A DNA stretch of 54,837 nucleotides from Nodosilinea sp. LEGE 07298 (GTDB taxonomy: Bacteria; Cyanobacteriota; Cyanobacteriia; Phormidesmidales; Phormidesmidaceae), in assembly GCF_015207265.1 (NCBI RefSeq), contig NZ_JADEXE010000012.1, forward strand, positions 1-54,837, written 5' to 3'. The translations under genes and the position numbers were made by a program. Under the pieces are notes generated by a model. The model was not told where the DNA came from, did not search any database, and was given only the letters and a program-made list of their open reading frames with translations. This document shows, one piece after another, positions 35,012 through 44,333 of the stretch (position 1 is its first letter; every line of letters starts with the position of its first letter).

Positions 35012-35860
35012 CTAGAAGTCGTCGTAGCCAAAGGCGGGTTCATCCGATGGGCTTTGGGCAGGAGTGGTCATCGCGCCCTTGCCGAAATCAGCCCAGGACT
35101 CGAAGTCACGCAAGATGCGCTCTTTGATCGCCTCGTCGTAGCCCACAAAATAGGACTTCCAATTCTCGGCGGTAGGCTGCCCGTAACCCGCTACGGAACA
35201 GACCCAGGACTTTTTCTCCTTGCCCTTGAGTGCTGGCTCCACGCGCACCGCCAGCACCGAAAGCGCCATGAAGCGATCGCCCCGTGGCCGCTTCGCTCCC
35301 GTCGCCGCTCCGTAAGCCTTGCTCATATCGCTGTGGAACGCCCGCACGGTATCGCCAAAGCTACCGCAGAAGGAACCCTTTGTGGTCAGCATCAGCGGGG
35401 AGTCGTGCATCAGCTGCTTATCTTTGGTGATCAGGTAGACCAGATAGCGCTGCTTCAGCAAGTGGATGGTGCGGTCGTAGGTGGACTTTTGAAAGTCACT
35501 GATGAACTCGCCGCTTTCGCGGTTATACATCAGCAGCTTGGACTTGCCCAGAATCAGCAGTCGGGCCAGCAAAGAGCGATAGCCTTCAGCGGTTTCTCCC
35601 CGCTGAAAGGTGGCGGTGTGCAGCGACCAGTCTTCGTTAGGGACAAAGAAAGAGGCCTCCATATTCTCAGCGGTGATGAAGAAGCCTGCCTGGTTGGGGT
35701 CTTGATAATTCAGCATTTGCAGGTAGGGCAAGGATTCGCGCCCTTCCTCGTAGTCAGCGGTATCAAACTCGTCGTGCTGGGGCACAGGAGCCAGCGTTTC
35801 AGCAGCGTGGGGATTGTGGCCGTTTTGAGCAGCGGCGGTCACGGTCGTTGACGTAGTCAT
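35012..35860 (-). CDS. DUF5895-like protein
   Basis: The 282-aa protein resembles DUF5895, a cyanobacterial family common on plasmids and in islands: SLPYLQMLNYQDPNQAGFFI, then LLILGKSKLLMYNRESGEFI. The core (about 40-255) is alpha/beta, flanked by disordered tails ending in an acidic FGYDDF. Acidic tips of that kind occur in single-strand DNA-binding proteins, but that is only an analogy. Function unknown. Confidence 0.65.
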   Translation of the reverse strand: MTTSTTVTAAAQNGHNPHAAETLAPVPQHDEFDTADYEEGRESLPYLQMLNYQDPNQAGFFITAENMEASFFVPNEDWSLHTATFQRGETAEGYRSLLARLLILGKSKLLMYNRESGEFISDFQKSTYDRTIHLLKQRYLVYLITKDKQLMHDSPLMLTTKGSFCGSFGDTVRAFHSDMSKAYGAATGAKRPRGDRFMALSVLAVRVEPALKGKEKKSWVCSVAGYGQPTAENWKSYFVGYDEAIKERILRDFESWADFGKGAMTTPAQSPSDEPAFGYDDF

Positions 35861-35935
35861 GGGAAGTCTCCTTGGAAAAATGAAGTGAAGGGGGCAAAGC
35901 CCTAGCTCTACCCCGGTAAATAGGAATGAATCGGT

Positions 35936-36214
35936 CTAGAACTCGTTGTCGCAGATGCAAGGCTTGGGACCGTCCACATAGCCAAAGGCGAAGTGCTGCC
36001 TGGGTGTGTAGTGGATGAGCCGCCCGATTGGGTCTTTGGGCAACTCTTTGAGCTTGGCGACATAGCCTTCCAGATAAGCGTCGTGGGCATATTCCGGCAG
36101 GCGACCCATGGCAGCATCGGTGCTGCCATCGAGGTAGCGCTCGGCGTAGGCGGCCTCGGCCTGCTCGGCCTGCTCGGTTTGGATAGAATCAGTGAATGCA
36201 GGTAACACGGTCAT
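35936..36214 (-). CDS. Small hypothetical protein
   Basis: I start at ATG 36214 (MTVLPAFTDSIQTEQAEQAE), giving 92 aa. The longer open frame to 36289 reads as leader. It is acidic and Glu/Ala-rich at the N-terminus and ends GYVDGPKPCICDNEF with a Cys pair. It is the first gene of the leftward block and faces the palindrome at 36417-36442. Confidence 0.5.
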   Translation of the reverse strand: MTVLPAFTDSIQTEQAEQAEAAYAERYLDGSTDAAMGRLPEYAHDAYLEGYVAKLKELPKDPIGRLIHYTPRQHFAFGYVDGPKPCICDNEF

Positions 36215-36604
36215 TTCTCCCAAAATGAAAGTGAATCCGGCAGTGCCCCGGTGGTCGTTGGTAGCGCTCCGGGGCATCACCGTATGCAAGTGAAAGTTGG
36301 ACTTGGTCAGTTTTCAGTCGTGGGGGACATCGGAATCAGCTCCGGCGGCTGCGGTATCAGCAGGTTCCCCGTACTTTGTGGCTCCGGCGTCCTGTTCAAT
36401 TCCCTTCCTCTTTTATTATATCCCGTGTATACGCGGGATATAGATTCTAGGAAGGGGGTTTTACAGGATTTTCGATGAGAGTTTCTGATCGATTTCAGGA
36501 AAAAATTGGCAAAGCGATAAGCCCCACTGATCGATAGCGGAGGAAGCCTGATGCCTCGTATACTCGGGGTGAATTCAACCCCCCAACTGTGGAGTTTTTC
36601 GGTC
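36215..36604. other. Divergent regulatory region
   Basis: About 390 bp between the leftward plasmid-like block and the rightward ribbon-helix-helix candidate. It contains the 26-bp palindrome described separately. Open frames here (for example 36307-36606 leftward) have no family resemblance. Promoters for both directions probably lie here. Confidence 0.4.
36417..36442. promoter_or_regulatory. 26-bp near-perfect palindrome, operator candidate
   Basis: The arms TATATCCCGTGTA and TACGCGGGATATA differ by one base pair from perfect symmetry about GTATAC. It lies in the divergent gap, 160 bp before the likely start of the ribbon-helix-helix candidate. Palindromes of this size are typical dimer-binding operators. 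Confidence 0.6.
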
Positions 36605-36835
36605 ATGAGTGATGAGGCTCCCCGCAGAGATTATTTGACTCGCTTCCAGCAGCAGGGCGAGGTGGCCATGGCGGAGCGGCCCCTCTGTGTCAGGTTGCCG
36701 GAGGATATTGACAGGCTGATGCGGGAGAAGGAGAACCGGACGGCGTGGTTGCGCGATGCCATTATGGAAAAGCTCTGGCGCGAAGGAGCCCTGCCAGAGC
36801 AGTATCAGGGGTTGATGGATGCAGACGCGGATTAA
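36605..36835 (+). CDS. CopG-like ribbon-helix-helix candidate regulator
   Basis: A 76-aa protein from ATG 36605 (MSDEAPRRDYLTRFQQQGEV). The part AERPLCVRLPEDIDRLMREK followed by ENRTAWLRDAIMEKLWRE fits a ribbon-helix-helix fold: strand, helix, N/T-rich turn, helix. It may bind the palindrome upstream. An alternative start at 36551 adds 18 residues of no evident homology. Confidence 0.6.
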   Translation: MSDEAPRRDYLTRFQQQGEVAMAERPLCVRLPEDIDRLMREKENRTAWLRDAIMEKLWREGALPEQYQGLMDADAD

Positions 36836-36840
36836 TAGGA

Positions 36841-37029
36841 GTGCCCGATGGCGGTGCAAGGGAGGCGATTCAGGCAATGCTCCAGCAGATGCATGTTTGC
36901 GGATTTGCTGAAATCTTTGAATGGACTGACTTCATGCCAACTCCTACGCCTGAAAGGCCGCTGCAATGTCAACCGGGCGAATTGATGAGGATGCTGGTGA
37001 AATATTTCTCTAAACCTCACGTCAAGTAG
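36841..37029 (+). CDS. Possible small protein downstream of the RHH gene
   Basis: A GTG-started 62-aa frame (VPDGGAREAIQAMLQQMHVC onward) begins 5 bp after the preceding stop and ends KYFSKPHVK. The composition is protein-like and the spacing suits co-translation, but no family is recognised. Confidence 0.35.
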   Translation: MPDGGAREAIQAMLQQMHVCGFAEIFEWTDFMPTPTPERPLQCQPGELMRMLVKYFSKPHVK

Positions 37030-37104
37030 GTAAGAGACTGTCACTCTGTGGCGATATTCCCAAGCCAACAAAACTGCATGAAAGGCATGAATTATCCCAA
37101 TTCT

Positions 37105-40100
37105 CTAGCCAGCTTCATCGTTGTCTTCTAGCAGGATTGTGTTTAGCAAGTTAAGCTCGCTGGATGCCATGAAATATCGGTTGTCAAATACGGTTTCTAG
37201 CTGGCTGATAGTTCGTTGACCAACAACAGCTGCCCAGGGGAACTCTTGATAAATAGGCAAAACTGGCATAACCAGTCCCTGGGATGTCAATGCAGTTCCT
37301 AGGGCATCGCGCCAGGTCACTGGGTCTTCTAGTAGTTTTTTCCTGCCACCATCTTCGGGCTGTGCTTTCCAGAAATGGGGATAGTCTAGCGGTAGAGCAA
37401 CCACAATGTTATCGGTCTTAGTGTCTTGTAAGGTCGAGTATTCTCTGACCGGTGTTTTTTTCTCTCGAATGAGCAGTCGGTGAAGCTCTTTGGCAGGTTG
37501 CCGCAGCTTAGGTGGAAAGCTAATGTTGTCAGCAATAGAGTTTAGCAGCCCCAGCAAACTGAGGCTGCCCTGATCAACATCGGTACGCCAGGTCTCGAAA
37601 CTAAATCTCTCTTCGGATGTTCTCCCGCGCCAGTCTTCTATCCAGAAGGGGCCGACACAGGTCAGCTCCTGGGGAATGGTTAAGCTTTCATCGGTAAGCG
37701 CTCCTAGTAATCGACTGGTGGGGCGTGAGATAGTTTTGGCCAGGGCTTCAATGGCGGTGTAGTCCACATAGGAGGCTATGCCTACCTCTGGAGAAAATCC
37801 CTTTAGGTTAAAGTGGGCAAAAAGCCCTTCCACCAGCTGCTGGGCTTTTCTTACCAAGGCTTTATCGTCTTGGGTGTGGTCATCGCACAGAAACACCTGA
37901 GCCTCCCGCAGAAAGTCTCGGAGGTCATCAGACATAAGGCTGAGCAATTCTTCATCGCCGACAAACCCCACTGGCACAAAGGCAATGCGCTGTCGCTGAA
38001 GCCCGGCGTCTCCTTTGATGCGGGTATGGATGGTGGAGCGTAGCATCAACAGCAGTGTCAGTAGGTCAGTTGACTGCCGTAGCCAACGGCGATCGCGGTC
38101 TTCGGAGCCGTCTACAATTATGAAGTCGTTGATGAGCATCACCAGACGGCGGGCCTTATGGTCGCCTGATACCTTTTTGCCTGTTACGGCATCGGTGTAT
38201 AAGCCACGACCTCGATAGACGAGTTGGGCTACCTCCATAAGGGCCGCTTCGATGTTGAATCGGGGAATGGAGGCAATGATCCAATCAGTTTTTGGGAAAG
38301 AGACTCCCCTAGCCCCGGAGGATGTCATTAGAAAGACACGGACTTGGTCGCGCTGAGGCTCTTGAACCAACTTGAGGCGCTGGTCTTCTCGCACGCTTTG
38401 ATCCAAGATTTTTACATCATCGGGGGTGAGCGGCGGCGCTTCGCCTGCCGTTAGGTTTTGCCGCAGTTGTCTCAAGAAGGCTTTATCTTGGGCAAAAAAG
38501 ATAATTTGTTCAGCCCCCTGATTCAGCGCAGCTTCGATTTCGATCTGAGCATTTCTGAGCAACTCATCGGCAGACTGCTCGCGCACGGCCTGGCGGATGA
38601 ACTGAGGCTGCCCATCACTGGTAAGGCCTGGGGTAATAGACGCTAACCGAATGCTGTAGTTGATATCGAGGGTAGACGCCGGATAACTGTTGGTCATAAT
38701 GTGCAGGGTGGGATGCAGACCTGACCCAACTTTCAGGGTTGTGCCGGTGACACGAAACGCACTGCTGCCAGCGGTTGGGCTAATCAACACCTTATCCGGG
38801 GCACGGTCGCCAGAGTTTAGATAGCTGTTGAGCACCACTTCGTTACTTAACGAAGCATCCGAAATGATCAGCACTACCCGAAAGGGACAGTGCTCTCCTT
38901 CAAAGGGTTCGATGAACTGCTGGGTGAGCCATTCTGCTAGCCCATGGCAGAAGAGCGCCCCAGCCCCATCACCGGCTACCTCATCGACCATGGCGATAAC
39001 AGTCGGAATGTTTTTGGCAAAGTTTCGCCGCTCCTGCTTGCCTGCGGTGGTGTTGGCTTTTTTGGTAAACAACTGGCTGAGGGCGTCGATGGTTGTCTGG
39101 TTCCTGAGGGAGCGATACCCCTGGATGGCAGCGGTCAGCACCAGCCGGTTGACCTTGGGATTTACATCGAGCAACTTGCGGGCCGCGATCGCGAGTGTCC
39201 TCAAAACCCCTGGGCGCGTTTTTGACTGCATGCTGTCTTCTCGCTCGGTGCGAGCACGCTTATACCGCCTTGAGGCGACAATTTCGGTGTCAATCTCCTG
39301 CTCTTCCTGGGGCGTGACAAATAAGGTGTTGCAGACGGGATGCTTTAGTTCAGCGACGCCGTCTGCAACGACAGCGCTGTCAATTTGCAGTTTTTTGCTA
39401 CCTGGAGTGTAAATCTTTTGCTCGTACCACGGAGCCGCTGAGCTGATCAGCCTTGCGTTTGAGGTTAGGGTTAAAATGCCGCTCGGCTGGCCCTCGTCAT
39501 TGTGGGCGAGTTTGGCGGTCACATCACGGTTGATGACGACTCGGGGGCTGACATAGAGAAAGCAATAGCCTTCATTTTGCTGGGCTAAAAATTGGGTGAC
39601 CGCAGTGGTCTTGCCGATACCTGGATTCCCCTCTAGCGCAATCACATTCAGCCTGCCCGGTTGCGCTGCTGTAAGTCCGGCTACCACCGCAGCGGCGTGG
39701 GCATCTCTGAGGGTAACCTCACCGGTTGAAGACAGACGCTGTTTGAGCGCGGTGGTAATGGCCGGTTGGGGGGCACCGTCGAAAAAATCCTCCAGGGCCT
39801 CTGTGGACTCCAGGGAAGAGAGAGCATCCTCTACCGATAGCGCCTGCATCGGGGTATAGAAGTCTTTGACCGTTTCTGAAAGAGACAGGTGCAGCGAACT
39901 GCCTAGGTCGGGGACGTCACCGATGGTTTTGGCGTGTTTTCTAAAGTCTGACGGGAGCGATCGCACCAGCTTATTGAACACAATCCGAATTTCTTTATCC
40001 AGATCATCACGGGCACCATCCTTTAGTTTGTGGGCCTTGCGGTAAGCTTCCCCTAGGGATGCCATAAGCTGAATGCGAGGATCGCTCCCCTGGACACCGT

Positions 40101-40989
40101 CGTCAAACTCGGCGGTTACGCTTTCTAGCCCGTTGGAGGTAACGGCGATCGCGCTAGCTCGACACCCTTTGGTTAGACGTTCCTGCTTTACTAACAGGTT
40201 GACCAGCCGTTCGGTGTAGGAGGAAGCCTGGCAGAGTTTGAAGAGAGGCTTATCGCTGCCGCTAAAGGCCACCAGGTGCCCCGACAGCTGTTGGCTGATC
40301 TCTAGCCCACTGCCTTCAACCTCGGCACAGACTCGGGCGAATACGCCACGCGACTCAATGTAGCGAGCATAGCGGCGAACTTCGTTACAGTGGGGCTCCT
40401 CGGTTCTAAAATCTGCCAGCTTAGGGGGCGCGTTGTAAGAAAACTCAAGACAAAGGATGACATTCTCGGGTCGCTTACTTCTGCGTCGATTTGAGGCCTC
40501 AGCAGCCTTTAACCACAGCAAAAAATCGGCTCGGCCAGGTTGACCACGCTGTAGTAACGCAATATCGGCGGGGCCAGGTAGCTTAAATGCCTGCTTAAAG
40601 GCAAAGGCAGTTTTCTCAATCTCTTCGTCGTAGGATTCTTCAACCCCAGGCAGCGACAGAGGAGCCCAGATAGCCTCGATTTGGTAATGTTTGGGGGCAT
40701 TGCGCTTTAGGTATTCACGCATGGTGCTCCACCCCAGCCCATAGCCATAGACCAACAGATGCCGAATGTTGGACTCTACCCACTCTCTAACATTTTGGTC
40801 GGTGATGTGGAGATCCCGGACAACACCCTGGGTCACATCTGCAACCTTATACTCTCGCCATCCTTCTAGGGATGGATGCCCTAAGGACAGCAGATCTTGC
40901 TGGACTAGGTAGGCAATTACGCCGCGCTGAACTGCGATCTCGAACACGCGGCCCCAGGTCGAGGCCTGCAACAGAAAGTCAGTTTCCAT
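37105..40989 (-). CDS. Large helicase-like ATPase with possible N-terminal nuclease domain
   Basis: Last gene of the four-gene operon, 1294 aa. ATG 40989 (METDFLLQASTWGRVFEIAV) overlaps the preceding TAA as TAATG, so translation is coupled. The core has Walker A LEGNPGIGKTTAVTQF (454-462), an Asp-Glu pair in AMVDEVAGDG (near 668), FLMTSSGARGVSFPKTDWII (near 890) and QLVYRGRG (near 926), resembling superfamily 2 motifs I, II, V and VI. The N-terminal 250 residues contain PADIALL, GRADFLLWLK (Asp155) and VILCLEFSY (Glu182), compatible with a PD-(D/E)xK-like fold. That part is inference. The rest is unrecognised. A role in DNA restriction or repair is likely from context. Confidence 0.72.
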   Translation of the reverse strand: METDFLLQASTWGRVFEIAVQRGVIAYLVQQDLLSLGHPSLEGWREYKVADVTQGVVRDLHITDQNVREWVESNIRHLLVYGYGLGWSTMREYLKRNAPKHYQIEAIWAPLSLPGVEESYDEEIEKTAFAFKQAFKLPGPADIALLQRGQPGRADFLLWLKAAEASNRRRSKRPENVILCLEFSYNAPPKLADFRTEEPHCNEVRRYARYIESRGVFARVCAEVEGSGLEISQQLSGHLVAFSGSDKPLFKLCQASSYTERLVNLLVKQERLTKGCRASAIAVTSNGLESVTAEFDDGVQGSDPRIQLMASLGEAYRKAHKLKDGARDDLDKEIRIVFNKLVRSLPSDFRKHAKTIGDVPDLGSSLHLSLSETVKDFYTPMQALSVEDALSSLESTEALEDFFDGAPQPAITTALKQRLSSTGEVTLRDAHAAAVVAGLTAAQPGRLNVIALEGNPGIGKTTAVTQFLAQQNEGYCFLYVSPRVVINRDVTAKLAHNDEGQPSGILTLTSNARLISSAAPWYEQKIYTPGSKKLQIDSAVVADGVAELKHPVCNTLFVTPQEEQEIDTEIVASRRYKRARTEREDSMQSKTRPGVLRTLAIAARKLLDVNPKVNRLVLTAAIQGYRSLRNQTTIDALSQLFTKKANTTAGKQERRNFAKNIPTVIAMVDEVAGDGAGALFCHGLAEWLTQQFIEPFEGEHCPFRVVLIISDASLSNEVVLNSYLNSGDRAPDKVLISPTAGSSAFRVTGTTLKVGSGLHPTLHIMTNSYPASTLDINYSIRLASITPGLTSDGQPQFIRQAVREQSADELLRNAQIEIEAALNQGAEQIIFFAQDKAFLRQLRQNLTAGEAPPLTPDDVKILDQSVREDQRLKLVQEPQRDQVRVFLMTSSGARGVSFPKTDWIIASIPRFNIEAALMEVAQLVYRGRGLYTDAVTGKKVSGDHKARRLVMLINDFIIVDGSEDRDRRWLRQSTDLLTLLLMLRSTIHTRIKGDAGLQRQRIAFVPVGFVGDEELLSLMSDDLRDFLREAQVFLCDDHTQDDKALVRKAQQLVEGLFAHFNLKGFSPEVGIASYVDYTAIEALAKTISRPTSRLLGALTDESLTIPQELTCVGPFWIEDWRGRTSEERFSFETWRTDVDQGSLSLLGLLNSIADNISFPPKLRQPAKELHRLLIREKKTPVREYSTLQDTKTDNIVVALPLDYPHFWKAQPEDGGRKKLLEDPVTWRDALGTALTSQGLVMPVLPIYQEFPWAAVVGQRTISQLETVFDNRYFMASSELNLLNTILLEDNDEAG

Positions 40990-43900
40990 TACGGTTGCCT
41001 CCGATGCAGGGTCTGCGACACATGGGTTAGGAGGGCGGGGTAGCTGAGATGAACTAGGCCTCGGCGGCGGGAGTGCAAAATCTCGACTTCTCCGGCAGCT
41101 TCCCGAGTCGCGGGGGAGATCCATCGAAAGGGATCTAACACTGGGATGAGCTGTCCACCTTTTACCCCTCGCTCAGCTTCAATAAAGTGCAACCCCCGCA
41201 GTACCGCTGTGAGACAGGGATGGATGGGGGAATCGCCCTCTGGGTCAAGCAGATGCTGGCGGGCACGCTCTGTCCAGGTAATGTTACTCACCCGCTGGTC
41301 AGACACCAAGAAGTACACACAGAAGCCCGACTGGGGCCGTTTTTCTTCATCGATAACGTGCAGCGTGGCAAAGGTGTAGACCGGAATGATGTCTCGCACC
41401 CGATCCATGGCGGGATTGCGGAGAAAGTTGACGTGGTCTCCAGCTTTCAAAATTTCAAAGGCGGCTTCCTCGCGACCCCGCTTGCGCAGGCGGGTAGCGG
41501 GAAAAACATCTCGCAGTAGGGGGTAAAGGGTCAGGTCTGGAAACGACTGAAAGACCTCTTCGAGAAAAGTGACTGGGGTCAAAGGCGAGTTGTGGTCGGC
41601 AATGCGGTTGAGATGACGCCCCCCATAGGCATGGGACAGCAAAATGATGTGCTTGCAGCCGAGCTGCCGAAGATGCCCGATTTCTTCTCGAACGATGCGC
41701 TGGTTCTGCATCTCCTCTTCGGATCTGACAATGTCAGATTGGGTGCGCTCTGGCTTTAGCTCGTACCCGGAAAAGGGTTGGGCGATCGCTGAGGCAACAT
41801 AGCTCTGGGTAAAGAATAGGTGACTTCTGTTGTCGCCGTTTAGGGTGGGGGCTTCGTCGCAGGGGCGCGTAGAGTAGGAGATCAGACCGATTTTCTCGAC
41901 CTGGGGTTGAGATGGGGTAGTCAGTGCCAGGGGAAAAGCGCTGACCAGGGCATCAAACGCGCCAGACTTAACATACCGTGCTGAATCAGAGGCCAAGTTA
42001 TCTAGGGTAATTCCCTGCATGCGGACTGGGCCATCTTGGGCCAGTAGTGCCTCTATGGACTGGGCAGCTCCATAGACGTAGGCTTCGCCTTCGCTGTCGC
42101 TGTTTTTGCCAGTCTGCTGAAGGCGCAACATTAGGGTTGTAAAGTCTGTCGGCGACTCAGCTGCACCCTCGCGCAATCGCTGAATGATGCGCCATAGGCA
42201 GCAGTAAATTAATAGAGGAAAGGCAGCGATCGCGGCAGCATGCCACTGTTGGGTATCGGCTTGTCCTTTTTGCTTTCCCTCTCGACGGGCTAGGGTGCGC
42301 AACTCATACTCCACTAGCACTGCCGACGACAGCGCCCATGCATTAGCTTTCTGAGCCTCTTTAGTGGGTTGATAGAACGGGTTTTGACTGGATGGGTATT
42401 TACCCGACTCGCAAGGTACCCAGACGACCTGAAGTAGCTGCCCCGGAAACAAGCGCTGGGCCTGCATGACTTGGGGGTCTCCGCCCTTGGGTACCAGGTT
42501 GTGCTCTGTCAGTTCGGTGGTGACTTTGAGAGAAAACAGCAGTTGAGGCACATCGGGAGTATCAGAAATTTCGATGTGGTTAAACCACTCCACTGACTCC
42601 TGGTTCTGATTTGAGGCACTCACCAACAGGTCTTTAACCCCTCGTTCAGCCCCTTCCATCCGGCTCCAGGCGACAACGCCCTGTTTCACGCAAATAAATT
42701 GCTGCGCTGTGCGGCGCTGGGCCTGGGCCACAATCTTATTACCCTTGTCTTGCAGCAACTTAACCAGCGCCCGTGAAACGGCCTGTATGGCTCCAGTGCG
42801 ATCGCTAAGGTCTTGAATCAAAGCTTGAATACCGGATCTGCCTTCAGCCATTAAGGTCGCCAGGCGTGTCTGGAGAGTCTGGGTAATTGTTGTCGCCGAA
42901 ATCTCCTGAGCTTCTCCAGAGAGTTTAGGGATGACGGCATCCAGCACAATTAGCTCAGCCAGGCGTCGGCACAGGCTGTAGGGCGACACGCTAAGCGGGT
43001 CTTCCGCCAGAAGAGTTTCGCTGATAAAGTCTAGGCGAGCATCAAAGGCCAGTTTCCCTTTTTCAGGATTATTGCCATTGATGCGGAAGCGATAGCTGAC
43101 TCCTCGCTGCACACCATAGCTGTCTTTACTGCTGACCTTCTCCTCAAAAATTTGAGTTTTCCATTCGGGCCATACTGCTAGGCATGTGTAGAAGGTGGCT
43201 TGGTTTAGGTAGGTGGCCAGGTCAAACTCAGCATTCTGACCGTAATGGGCGGTCAGGTCAACAGATAGGCCATCCGCTTTGACCGTTTCCACCAGCGCTA
43301 GAGCCCTGTCAATATACTCCACCAGGTATTGATTATCGCGCTGGGTACTGCTGCGTGCCTGCTCGGCAATGGTCTCCATGATTCTGAAGGTGACGTTTAG
43401 CCGCACGCGGGACAGCGCTGCGTCGTCTAGAAAATTGAGGAATCGCGTAATTTGGCTATCGGCGCGATCGCGTTCAGCCTCCAGGCTGTCGATGGCATCG
43501 CCGATATCATCTTCGTCAAAACCGCGCTGCTCAAGGCGAGATGCGATCGCTTCTTTCATGCGGCCAAAGCAGTTATCGGCCTCGACCTGTTCGACCGCCA
43601 CCAAAACCTTGGCGACTGCCGCAGAACGGTTGCGATCGCTGGAGTCAAACGCCAGGGGCTGAAGATTAGCCTGGTAAACCTGATTTTTGAAAATGGCTCC
43701 TACAGAGGAGGCCAGGGTTTGAAGCTGCTGGGCCGGGCGATCTAGCAACAGCTTGGGCAGGTCAGACTCATCGGGTAGAGCAGCGTCCAGAGCCTGATCG
43801 ATAGCCGCGATCATTTTGTCGAGGTGCCCCGGTAGCTTGGCTGGGTTGCCCTCGGGCAGCTCTCCGCCCAGCTTGGCCCTGAGGCCAAAGGGAGGCGCAT

Positions 43901-44189
43901 TGAAATCTTGGACAAAACCGCCTGTATCCGAGGGCTTGAAGGCGTCTTTGAACTTGGGGTGGGAGAAAAGCCTAAGCAAGACCGCTGAGGTACAAACCCG
44001 CAGACGGGTCTTGTTTGTTGCTGGGTCGGCGCTGAAGAGAAACAGCGATCGCTTTCTAGGGTCGGAATCCTGAGATGGATCCTGTTCGGTAACAATTGAA
44101 TCGGCCAGCAGCTCTAGGAGCTTAGCCAGATCGACAGATGGGCGAGCTGAAGGTGCCTGAATCTTGGCACCCCGATCTTGGGTAGTCAT
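40989..44189 (-). CDS. Large protein of unknown family in the helicase operon
   Basis: A 1066-aa protein with no domain I recognise. The strong ribosome site AAGGAGG lies 10 bases before ATG 44189. Features: a helical, acidic N-terminal half (about 120-300), a middle part with YRFRINGNNPEKGKLAFDAR and QFICVKQGVVAW, and a C-terminal alpha/beta region reading KIGLISYSTRPCDEA, HIILLSHAYGGRHLNRIADH, then GFCVYFLVSDQRVS and ending LVHLSYPALLTHV. Conserved-looking His/Arg/Asp in the SHAYGGRHLNR segment make it the best candidate for an active site. It sits between two helicases, so it may be the specificity or effector subunit. The stop is fused to the next start. Confidence 0.72.
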   Translation of the reverse strand: MTTQDRGAKIQAPSARPSVDLAKLLELLADSIVTEQDPSQDSDPRKRSLFLFSADPATNKTRLRVCTSAVLLRLFSHPKFKDAFKPSDTGGFVQDFNAPPFGLRAKLGGELPEGNPAKLPGHLDKMIAAIDQALDAALPDESDLPKLLLDRPAQQLQTLASSVGAIFKNQVYQANLQPLAFDSSDRNRSAAVAKVLVAVEQVEADNCFGRMKEAIASRLEQRGFDEDDIGDAIDSLEAERDRADSQITRFLNFLDDAALSRVRLNVTFRIMETIAEQARSSTQRDNQYLVEYIDRALALVETVKADGLSVDLTAHYGQNAEFDLATYLNQATFYTCLAVWPEWKTQIFEEKVSSKDSYGVQRGVSYRFRINGNNPEKGKLAFDARLDFISETLLAEDPLSVSPYSLCRRLAELIVLDAVIPKLSGEAQEISATTITQTLQTRLATLMAEGRSGIQALIQDLSDRTGAIQAVSRALVKLLQDKGNKIVAQAQRRTAQQFICVKQGVVAWSRMEGAERGVKDLLVSASNQNQESVEWFNHIEISDTPDVPQLLFSLKVTTELTEHNLVPKGGDPQVMQAQRLFPGQLLQVVWVPCESGKYPSSQNPFYQPTKEAQKANAWALSSAVLVEYELRTLARREGKQKGQADTQQWHAAAIAAFPLLIYCCLWRIIQRLREGAAESPTDFTTLMLRLQQTGKNSDSEGEAYVYGAAQSIEALLAQDGPVRMQGITLDNLASDSARYVKSGAFDALVSAFPLALTTPSQPQVEKIGLISYSTRPCDEAPTLNGDNRSHLFFTQSYVASAIAQPFSGYELKPERTQSDIVRSEEEMQNQRIVREEIGHLRQLGCKHIILLSHAYGGRHLNRIADHNSPLTPVTFLEEVFQSFPDLTLYPLLRDVFPATRLRKRGREEAAFEILKAGDHVNFLRNPAMDRVRDIIPVYTFATLHVIDEEKRPQSGFCVYFLVSDQRVSNITWTERARQHLLDPEGDSPIHPCLTAVLRGLHFIEAERGVKGGQLIPVLDPFRWISPATREAAGEVEILHSRRRGLVHLSYPALLTHVSQTLHRRQP

Positions 44190-44333
44190 ATTGGGTGGTC
44201 CTCCTTATCTCGGTCTTGCGACCGCTTCACTCTCCCAGGCGACCAACCCAGAGGAGTGGGAACTAAACAATGAATAACTTAGTATTTCCCAGGACGTCAA
44301 GGGCAGACCATAATCTGTTGGGAAAGCCAGACT

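Noticed and set aside
36307-36606. 99-codon leftward frame in the divergent gap
   Set aside because: It crosses the 26-bp palindrome, has no family resemblance and lacks a ribosome site.
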